From Archangiaceae bacterium (GTDB lineage: Bacteria; Myxococcota; Myxococcia; Myxococcales; Myxococcaceae), in assembly GCA_016879935.1 (NCBI GenBank), contig JAACJQ010000420.1, positions 39,120-103,119 of the forward strand: 64,000 nucleotides of DNA, in the 5' to 3' direction. The notes beneath the pieces were generated by a model. It worked only from the letters and a program-made list of their open reading frames with translations, ran no database searches and was not told where the DNA came from. How positions within the stretch are numbered: position 1 is the first letter of the stretch; every line of letters begins with the position of its first letter. A program made the position numbers and the translations under genes. Positions 42,827 through 51,252 of the stretch are shown here, in pieces.

Positions 42827-44971
42827 ATGAGAGCTTTTGCCTGCGCCTGCATGCTGGTGGTCGCTGCCACCGCCTTTGCCCAGGTCGAGCTGGTCGATCC
42901 CGACGCGCCAGCGGTGCGCACGCAGAAGAAGAAGCCGATCGAAGACGTCGACCCGAGCGATCAGCCGGCGCCCGAAGACGAAGAAGACACGCCCACGCGA
43001 AGGCAACCTTCGACGCCGAAGGCGGGCGTGGTGCCAGGGCCCAGGAAACCTGACGCAGGCGTGCCCGCGCCGGTCGCGAAGGACCTCAAGGCGACGCCAC
43101 CGCCGGCCGAGCCCACCCGCCCTCCAGACATCGACTCGCACGAGGTCAGCGACGCCGACCTCGATCTCGCATGGAAGGTGTGGCGCGAGGCGAACGAGAA
43201 ATCGTCGAGCGACATGAAGGCCGAGCAGATCGCCCGGCAGCGGCTGCTGACCATCAAAGAGGAGATCGGCGCCTCGAACATGGACACGTGGGCCATCGGG
43301 CTCCTGCGCGCGGCAGAAGCGCACGAGGTGGCCGGTGACTCTGGCGGCGCGGTGGAGATTGCGCTGTCGGCGACGCAGCTCGCGCCCGACCTGCCTTCGA
43401 CGTGGGTCGCGCTCGCGCGGGTGTACTTCCGCGGAGACCCGTCAGACGTCGGCCGGGTCTTCGGAGCGCTCAAGAACGCCGTCGTCACGCAGGTCACCGA
43501 CGTTCGGTACGGCCGCAGCGCGCTGGCCGATCTGATCACCGTGCTCCTGTTCGCGCTCGTGATCACCACCGTCGTGCTGCTGCTCGTGCTCGCGATTCGG
43601 CGCGGCTTCTATGCGCTCTACGACTTCCACTTCCTCTTCCCGCGCGTCGCTTCGCGCTGGCAGACGGGCGCGCTCGCGTTCGTGCTGTTGTCCCTGCCGA
43701 TCGTGTTCCGCCTGGGGCTCGTGCCGGTGCTGCTGACGGCCTTCTTCGCGCTGGCGCTCTACCTGACGGTGGCGGAGCGGGTGGTCGTGGCGGTGCTCAT
43801 CGGGCTGCTGGGCGTCGTTCCGTCGATCGCCGAGCTGACGGTCGAGCACCTCGCGTTCCCGGGGACGCGGGCCGAGGAGCTCTTCCTCGTCGAGCGCGGA
43901 GGCCCCGGCATGGAGCCGTTCGTGGCCCAGCTGCGGACACTGTCGCAGGAGGACAAGGCGTCGTACGCCGAGCTGTTCGCGCTGGGGCGCTACGAGCTGC
44001 GCCGCGGGCAGGCCGAGGCGGCGGCGAAGAGCTTCCGCAAGGCCCTCACCATTCGGCCGAACGACCCTGCGGCGCGCGTGAACCTCGGCATGGCGCTGGT
44101 CATCACGGGCGACCTCGAGAACCCGCGCGCCCTGTTCGAAGAGGCAGGCAAGGCGGCGCCGACGATGGCCGAGGCTTCGTACAATCTGGGCCGGCTCTAC
44201 CAACGGCGCGTGGCGCTCTACGGCGACAAGGTCTCGGGTGAGGTCGATCGCATCTCGCAGGCGCTCTTCACGGCCCGCACGCTGGTGCCGGCCTACGCGC
44301 AGCTCTCGAAAGACATCGAAGGCACGCCGCGCTCGTTGGCTGCAAACGTGTACCTGCAGTCGGTGCCGCTGCCGCTCGAAGAGATTCTCGTCGACGCCAG
44401 GGCGCCCGAGGCCGCGCGCCGCGTGAAGAGCCAGGTGCTGCAGCTGCTGATGGGTGAGGTGAACGAGACGCTGGCGATGGTGTACCCGGGCCTGCTCGCG
44501 CTGCTGGTGCTGGCCTTCGGCTTTCTCTCGACGACGATTCAGGCCGCGCGCAGCTGCAACAAGTGTGGGCGCCCGGTCAGCAAGCGCGGAGACCCCTACG
44601 TCTCGGTCGGCAGCCTCATGTGCACGCAGTGCGTGAACGTGTTCGCGAAGAAGAACGTCGCCGCGCCTTCGCTCAAGGTTCGCAAGCAGCTCGAGGTCGC
44701 GCGGTACCAGAGCCGCATCGAGCGCACGAGCTCGATCCTCGGCATCGTCTGCTCGGGCATGGGTCACGTGTTCGCCGGCTTCCCCGCGCGCGGCACGCTG
44801 TACGGCTTCTTCTTCATCACGCTCCTGACGGCCATCGTGCTGCGCAACGGCGTGCTCCGGGCTCCCTTCGAGCCGTTGCCCCTGGTGCTGCGCATGGTGC
44901 CGATCGGTCTGGCGCTGGTGCTGCTCTACGTCTTCACCCTGCGCGGGCTGCGCAAGAAGCAGGGTGGGTGA
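42827..44971 (+). CDS. TPR membrane protein with zinc ribbon
   Basis: 714 residues. Signal peptide (about 1-19), Asp/Pro-rich linker, then membrane segments at about 235-260 (LADLITVLLFALVITTVVLLLVLAI) and about 280-345. A TPR region follows (AAAKSFRKALTIRPNDPAARVNLGMALVITGD, near 400-450). Another helix near 555-577 precedes a four-Cys zinc ribbon (CNKCGRPVSKRGDPYVSVGSLMCTQC) and a C-terminal membrane pair. I do not know a named family. It heads a plus-strand group with a PATAN protein and phoH. Divergent from mazG; a promoter should lie in 42738-42826. Confidence 0.8.
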   Translation: MRAFACACMLVVAATAFAQVELVDPDAPAVRTQKKKPIEDVDPSDQPAPEDEEDTPTRRQPSTPKAGVVPGPRKPDAGVPAPVAKDLKATPPPAEPTRPPDIDSHEVSDADLDLAWKVWREANEKSSSDMKAEQIARQRLLTIKEEIGASNMDTWAIGLLRAAEAHEVAGDSGGAVEIALSATQLAPDLPSTWVALARVYFRGDPSDVGRVFGALKNAVVTQVTDVRYGRSALADLITVLLFALVITTVVLLLVLAIRRGFYALYDFHFLFPRVASRWQTGALAFVLLSLPIVFRLGLVPVLLTAFFALALYLTVAERVVVAVLIGLLGVVPSIAELTVEHLAFPGTRAEELFLVERGGPGMEPFVAQLRTLSQEDKASYAELFALGRYELRRGQAEAAAKSFRKALTIRPNDPAARVNLGMALVITGDLENPRALFEEAGKAAPTMAEASYNLGRLYQRRVALYGDKVSGEVDRISQALFTARTLVPAYAQLSKDIEGTPRSLAANVYLQSVPLPLEEILVDARAPEAARRVKSQVLQLLMGEVNETLAMVYPGLLALLVLAFGFLSTTIQAARSCNKCGRPVSKRGDPYVSVGSLMCTQCVNVFAKKNVAAPSLKVRKQLEVARYQSRIERTSSILGIVCSGMGHVFAGFPARGTLYGFFFITLLTAIVLRNGVLRAPFEPLPLVLRMVPIGLALVLLYVFTLRGLRKKQGG

Positions 44972-44974
44972 CGC

Positions 44975-46144
44975 GTGGCGCTCAAGGGCACCCTCAAAGA
45001 CTTCGGCATCGCCGACATTCTCCAGCTCATCGGGCAGCAGCAGAAGACGGGCGTGCTCTCGCTCACCAACAAGGGTGAGAGCGTCAACGTCTCGTTCAAA
45101 GACGGCAACATCGTTCGGGCCGAGTCGACCTCGCGCAACCGCAAGGATCTGATCGGCACGATGCTGGTGGCGGCGAACCTGATCACCGAGGCGCAGCTCG
45201 AGTTCGCGCTCGAGACGCAGAAGCGCACGCTGCAGCGGCTGGGAGACGTGCTCGTCGGCCAGGGCAGCGTCACGCTCGAGAAGTTCCGCAGCATGGTGGC
45301 GCTGCAGACGAGCGAGACGCTCTTCAAGCTCTTCGGGTGGAAGTCGGGCACCTACGCCTTCGAGGCGAACGACGTCGAGGCCGAGACCGCCTTCACGCCG
45401 CTGCGCGCCGAGTCGGTGCTGATGGAGGGCTTCCGTCGCGTCGACGAGTGGCCGGTGGTGAAGAAGCGCATCACCTCGGACGCGATGACGTTCGAGAAGA
45501 TCAAGGAGCTGCCGCCGCCCGCCCTCGAGAAGGACGACTTCGACGCGGCCCTCGACGACGCGTTCGCCGAAGAGAAGAAGGAGATCAACAAGGGCGAGTT
45601 CCAGTCGGTCGGCGACAACGAGCGCCGGGTGTACGAGGTGATCGCTCCCGGCCGCACGGTGACGCGCATCATCGAGCTGTCGATGCTGGGCGAGTTCGAG
45701 ACCTCGAAGGCGCTCTGCAACCTGATCAACCTCGAGTACACGAAGGGCATCGCGCCGGCGGGGGTGGCCGTCGACAGCGGCAAGCCGTCGCGGCTCAAGG
45801 GCCTGCTCGGCGGGTTCGCGCGCATCGCCGTCTCGATGCTCGTCGTCGGAGCGCTGCTGCTCATCTTCACCCGCGTCGACTTCGGCAGCTTCCGCCTCGG
45901 TGGCTCGGGCGGCACGACGTACACCGACCCGGCGGCGCAACGCTTCGCCTCGGCCGCGCAGATGACGCGGCTGTCGACGGCGCTCGAGGTGTACCGGCTC
46001 GAGAAGGGGCAGCTGCCAGACTCGCTCTCGCAGCTGGTCGAAGCCGGCATCGTGAACGCCGACGACGTGCGGTACCCGTGGCGCGACGACTACTACTACC
46101 GGCGTGACGGCGCGGCCTTCGTGCTGCTGCCGCCGCTGCGCTGA
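44975..46144 (+). CDS. PATAN (DUF4388) domain protein with C-terminal membrane helix
   Basis: 389 residues, GTG start 3 bp after the previous stop. The N-terminal PATAN/DUF4388 domain is GTLKDFGIADILQLIGQQQKTGVLSLT, with strand FKDGNIVRAES. Residues 65-170 continue the domain's helical part (ANLITEAQLEFALETQKRTLQRLGDVLV). A membrane helix sits near 280-300 (FARIAVSMLVVGALLLIF), then a short segment ending YPWRDDYYYRRDGAAFVLLPP, which resembles a type II/IV pseudopilin C-terminal tail. PATAN proteins occur in myxobacterial and cyanobacterial signalling. Confidence 0.83.
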   Translation: MALKGTLKDFGIADILQLIGQQQKTGVLSLTNKGESVNVSFKDGNIVRAESTSRNRKDLIGTMLVAANLITEAQLEFALETQKRTLQRLGDVLVGQGSVTLEKFRSMVALQTSETLFKLFGWKSGTYAFEANDVEAETAFTPLRAESVLMEGFRRVDEWPVVKKRITSDAMTFEKIKELPPPALEKDDFDAALDDAFAEEKKEINKGEFQSVGDNERRVYEVIAPGRTVTRIIELSMLGEFETSKALCNLINLEYTKGIAPAGVAVDSGKPSRLKGLLGGFARIAVSMLVVGALLLIFTRVDFGSFRLGGSGGTTYTDPAAQRFASAAQMTRLSTALEVYRLEKGQLPDSLSQLVEAGIVNADDVRYPWRDDYYYRRDGAAFVLLPPLR

Positions 46145-46180
46145 ACGGTCAGACCGGGGGGCGGGGGCCGTCAGGCGGGC

Positions 46181-47302
<1,122 letters not shown>

Positions 47303-47311
47303 GCAAGCGGC

Positions 47312-48529
47312 GTGACGGTCGAACGTTCACGGTCGTCGATGCGTTGGCTCATCGGCACCGCGATCGTCGCCCTGCTCATCGCCGTCGCGTGGCGTTCACG
47401 AACGGACGATGAGGTCAGGCCGTCGCTCCCGTTCGCAGGCCCCGCGCCGCTCCAGGAGGTGATCGGAACCGGCGTCGCAGCGATGGCGGAGCCCGTCACC
47501 CCACCACCAGCAGCGGTTCTTCCCCCGTCGGATGCAGGCTCGCTCACCTCGCTCGAGGTCGAGGTGTTCCTCGACGGCAGACACGCCGCCGGCCAGCTCG
47601 TCGAGCTGATGCGGAAGGAGGACCGCACCCTGGTCTCGCGCCCAGCCGACGTCATGGGGTTTGCCCGCTTCGAGCTCGCGCCCGGCGCGTGGGAGCTGAC
47701 GGAGCCGATGGAAACAGCGCGAACGATCGAGCTGAAGGACGAAGCCCTGCGCGTGACGTTGAAGCTCACCTCGCCGCGGCCCTTCACGATTCGGGTGGTC
47801 GACGAAGCCGGTGTTCCCGCGCCGGGCGCGAGGGTCACCATCGACGACGACGAAGTCATCGCCGGCCTCGATGGAACGGTTCACCGTGAGACGCGTGCGG
47901 AGCGCCTGACGATTGGTGCGTCGACCACCACGGCCATCGCCGTCTCACGCGTGGTGAAGGTGGCGCCCGAGCTCGAGCTGCGCCTCGAGCCTGCGGGGAC
48001 GCTGACCGTGGGCGTCGAAGGGTGGGCAGGCAGGCACCCGGGCTGGCTGAGACTCGAGCGCGGCTTCGAAGTGGTTGGCACCTTCTACGACTTCGGCATG
48101 CCGGTGCTCGTGCCCACCGGAGTGATTCGCGCAACGGTCAGAGCGCGTGACTCCCGTGGTCTGGTTCGAGGAGCCGGCGAGGTGACGGTGAAGGCTGGTG
48201 AAGTGCTCACGCTCGATCTGAAGTCAGCGCGTCAGCGGCCGATCGGAGGAAGAGTCGTCGACGCCTCGGGCCAGACGCTGAGCGGCATCGGCGTCACCCT
48301 GTCCGAGTTCGAGGCGACGTGGCCATCACACACCAGCACCGTCACCTCGCCTGACGGGCGCTTCACGTTCCCCGTGGCTCACCTGCCGCCTGGTGACCCC
48401 GTCTTCGAGCTTCGCGTCGACCCTCCCTGGTGGATCCCTGAGCGCCGGATGCTGACGCGCCTCGACGACGAGCCGCTGACCATCGAGGTGCACCTCGGCG
48501 ATGGCGGAATCGACCTACAGCCGCGCTGA
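47312..48529 (+). CDS. Membrane-anchored protein with carboxypeptidase-regulatory-like domains
   Basis: 405 residues from GTG. An N-terminal membrane helix (WLIGTAIVALLIAVAW) is followed by a beta-rich periplasmic part. Two sections have the carboxypeptidase-regulatory/Ig-like pattern: FTIRVVDEAGVPAPGARVTIDDDE near 150-175, and PIGGRVVDASGQTLSGIGVTLSEFE...TSPDGRFTFPVAHL near 305-355. Function unknown; such modules mediate binding or stability of surface proteins. It lies 9 bp after phoH. Confidence 0.75.
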   Translation: MTVERSRSSMRWLIGTAIVALLIAVAWRSRTDDEVRPSLPFAGPAPLQEVIGTGVAAMAEPVTPPPAAVLPPSDAGSLTSLEVEVFLDGRHAAGQLVELMRKEDRTLVSRPADVMGFARFELAPGAWELTEPMETARTIELKDEALRVTLKLTSPRPFTIRVVDEAGVPAPGARVTIDDDEVIAGLDGTVHRETRAERLTIGASTTTAIAVSRVVKVAPELELRLEPAGTLTVGVEGWAGRHPGWLRLERGFEVVGTFYDFGMPVLVPTGVIRATVRARDSRGLVRGAGEVTVKAGEVLTLDLKSARQRPIGGRVVDASGQTLSGIGVTLSEFEATWPSHTSTVTSPDGRFTFPVAHLPPGDPVFELRVDPPWWIPERRMLTRLDDEPLTIEVHLGDGGIDLQPR

Positions 48530-48689
48530 TCACCGCAATGCTCACGTGGTGCGTACAGGCGGCCTCAGGGTGATGGCGCGCTACACCCCAACTCGTTGAT
48601 CTTCCGCTCGAAGCCAGTCGGCGCGACGAATGCACACCCTGCGGGCCTGCTGCATCACGTTGGCAGGTTCACCCACAGGGAGGTCGCGC

Positions 48690-49082
48690 ATGCGGTTCCT
48701 CATCCTCACTGCCGTTGCTGTCGTTGGCTGTGACCGCCCTGTTGCCCAGACACGCGCGCTCGAGGCTCCTGCGCCCGTCACCACCTGCGCGTCGGTCGAT
48801 GGGGCGGCGCTCGGCCAGCTGCCGCTGAACGTGGCGCTCGGAGACGAGACGATCGCCTTCGCCGAGTGGAGCGTTGCCGACGAACACTCCACCGAGGTCG
48901 TGGGGTTCGCGGCCCACCTGCCCGGCGACGTGAAGTTCACCGTGAAGGCGGGTGACGACGAGTACACCAGCGCGTCTCCGCGGTGGCTGCACCCACGGGG
49001 CGTCTCTGGCCCGCGCGTTCACGCGGTGGAGCGAATCACCTTCTGCCGAACGGTGGCCCCGCAGATCATCGCCGCCCGCTGA
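48690..49082 (+). CDS. Small predicted lipoprotein, unknown function
   Basis: 130 residues from ATG 48690. The lipoprotein signal MRFLILTAVAVVGC gives Cys14. The mature part is short and beta-like with two more Cys (TTCASVD..., ITFCRTVAP) that could pair. No family recognised. A GGAGG-like ribosome site (AGGGAGGTC at about 48678) supports this start over the in-frame ATG at 48630. It precedes a Ser/Thr kinase by 91 bp. Confidence 0.65.
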   Translation: MRFLILTAVAVVGCDRPVAQTRALEAPAPVTTCASVDGAALGQLPLNVALGDETIAFAEWSVADEHSTEVVGFAAHLPGDVKFTVKAGDDEYTSASPRWLHPRGVSGPRVHAVERITFCRTVAPQIIAAR

Positions 49083-49173
49083 TCAGCTCCCTGCCCAACC
49101 GCGGGGAACTTTTCGGGTCGCTCGTTTGCTCACCTCGCTGGGGGGGCCTACCATTGGCTCTCCCGGGGAGACC

Positions 49174-51228
49174 GTGTCGCTCGAAACCTACGGCCGCTAT
49201 CAGCTGATCAAGAAGCTCGCGACCGGCGGCATGGCCCAGATCTATCTGGCCAAGCAGCTCGGCGTGCAGGGCTTCGAGAAGATGCTGGTGGTGAAGCGCA
49301 TTCTGCCGCACCTCGCCGAGAACGAAGACTTCATCACCATGTTCCTCGACGAGGCCCGCATCGCTGCGCGCCTCAATCACCCGAACGTCGTGCAGATCTT
49401 CGACCTCGGCCAGCAGGACGACACCTTCTACATCGCCATGGAGTACATCCACGGCGAAGACGTTCGAAAGGTGTGGAAGCAGGCGGAGCGGCAGGGCACG
49501 GCGATTCCCATTCCCCTGATCTGCCGCATCGTCATCGATGCCTGCGCGGGCCTCGACTACGCGCACAAGAAGACCGACCCGGGTGGGCGGCCCCTCAACA
49601 TCGTTCACCGTGACATCTCGCCGCAGAACATCCTCGTGAGCTTCGAGGGCGGCGTGAAGGTGGTCGACTTCGGCATCGCGAAGGCGGCTGATCAGGCGAC
49701 GGTGACGAAGTCGGGCGTGCTCAAGGGCAAGTACTCGTACATGTCGCCCGAGCAGGCGCAGGGCCGGCCCGTCGACGCGCGCACCGACGTCTTCGCGCTC
49801 GGTGTGGTGCTGTACGAATTGCTCACCGGCGCCCGCCTCTTCAAGCGCGCCAACGACATTCAGACGCTGAACGCGGTCACCGAGTGCAAGGTGGAGCCGC
49901 CGTCGAACATCGACTCGCGCCTGCCCAAAGATCTCGACGCCATCGTGATGAAGGCGCTCACGAAAGATCGTGACGCCCGGTACGCCGACGCGCGCGAGAT
50001 GCAGCAGGCCCTCGAAGACTGGGTGCTCAAGAACAAGCTGCCCTCGGGCGCGGTGCACCTCGCCGCCTTCATGCAGGACATCTACGCCGAGCGGCTCGCG
50101 CGCGAAGCGGAGGAAGGGCGCCTGCTCTTCACCGAGTCGAGCGCGGACTTGTCGGCGAGCGAGCAGCTCGAGAAGGCGACGCCGAACCGGCCGACGAAGT
50201 CGCTGCGCACGCCGACAATGTCGCGGCAGAGCGTGGGTGGAAAGTCGAACTCGCGCAAAGAGGCGACGCGCGCCGAGGCGGGCCGCTCGGGGCCCATCTC
50301 ACGGCCCAACGACCTGCCGCTGGGCGCCGACGTCAAACCGGCCCCGACCGAGAACAGCCTGCCGACGCAGCAGGGTCGCCGGAGCAACGGCCCGCTCATC
50401 GCGCTCGGGGCCGTCGTCTCCATCGCGGTGGGCCTTGGCGCTTTCGTCGCGCTGCGCCCAGCGAAGGCGAACGTGGTGGTCACCTCCGATCCCCCCGGGG
50501 CCGCCGTGAAGTTCGACGGGCGCGCCATCGACTGCCGCACGCCGTGCACGCTGCCGACGATGGGTGAAGGCGAGTACCCGCTCGAGCTGACGAAGACTGG
50601 TTTTCAGCCGCTCACGACGCGTGTCGTGGTGCCCTCGACCGGAGAGCGCACCATTCCCTTCGCGCTCGACAAGGCGACCGAGACCACTGCTCCTGTGGCC
50701 GCGAAGACGCAGGACGTGGCGGTGACGCTCACCACCGAGCCCGCCGGGGCGACGGTGACCATCGATGGCAGCAAGCGTGGCCTCACGCCGATCACGGTGA
50801 AGCTGGCGCCGGGCTCGACGCCCGCGCTCACCCTCGAGCTCGACGGCTACCAGGGCCTCTCGGAGCGCCTCGACGTACCGGTCGAGCAGCCCGAGGTCGC
50901 GCGCACGTTCACGCTCAAGGCAGTCGAGAAGGTCGCCGTCGGCAAGAAAGACCCTCCGAAGAAGGACCCTGTGGTGGCCGTCGTGGTGCCGAAGAAGGAG
51001 CCCGAGGTGCGGGCCGTCGGCTCGGGCACCGTGCGCTTCATCGTGAACCCGTACGCGACGGTGGAGTGCCCGCCATACAAGTTCGGTGACACGCCCTTCG
51101 GCGACAAGGCGATGCCGGCGGGTGACTACAAGTGCACCTTCACCAACGCCGAGCTCGGCAAGTCGCAGACGAAGGTCGTGCACGTCGAGCCCGGTGAAGT
51201 GCTGAAGGTGAAGATCTCGTTCGAGTAG
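49174..51228 (+). CDS. Ser/Thr protein kinase with PEGA-like periplasmic repeats
   Basis: 684 residues from GTG 49174, with GGGGAG upstream. The kinase domain (about 7-275) has the glycine loop KLATGGMAQIY, VVKR with Lys41, catalytic loop H145-R-D-I-S-P-Q-N and metal loop VDFGIAK. The usual Lys after HRDx is Ser, as is common in myxobacterial kinases, and need not abolish activity. A membrane helix lies near 400 (LIALGAVVSIAVGLGAFVAL). The exported part has two PEGA-like repeats (VVVTSDPPGAAVKFDGRAI; VTLTTEPAGATVTIDGSKRG) and a third related module (RFIVNPYATVECPPY). It is probably an envelope-sensing kinase. No ligand known. Confidence 0.93.
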   Translation: MSLETYGRYQLIKKLATGGMAQIYLAKQLGVQGFEKMLVVKRILPHLAENEDFITMFLDEARIAARLNHPNVVQIFDLGQQDDTFYIAMEYIHGEDVRKVWKQAERQGTAIPIPLICRIVIDACAGLDYAHKKTDPGGRPLNIVHRDISPQNILVSFEGGVKVVDFGIAKAADQATVTKSGVLKGKYSYMSPEQAQGRPVDARTDVFALGVVLYELLTGARLFKRANDIQTLNAVTECKVEPPSNIDSRLPKDLDAIVMKALTKDRDARYADAREMQQALEDWVLKNKLPSGAVHLAAFMQDIYAERLAREAEEGRLLFTESSADLSASEQLEKATPNRPTKSLRTPTMSRQSVGGKSNSRKEATRAEAGRSGPISRPNDLPLGADVKPAPTENSLPTQQGRRSNGPLIALGAVVSIAVGLGAFVALRPAKANVVVTSDPPGAAVKFDGRAIDCRTPCTLPTMGEGEYPLELTKTGFQPLTTRVVVPSTGERTIPFALDKATETTAPVAAKTQDVAVTLTTEPAGATVTIDGSKRGLTPITVKLAPGSTPALTLELDGYQGLSERLDVPVEQPEVARTFTLKAVEKVAVGKKDPPKKDPVVAVVVPKKEPEVRAVGSGTVRFIVNPYATVECPPYKFGDTPFGDKAMPAGDYKCTFTNAELGKSQTKVVHVEPGEVLKVKISFE

Positions 51229-51252
51229 CGCGCCCCCGGGGACCCCGCGCGC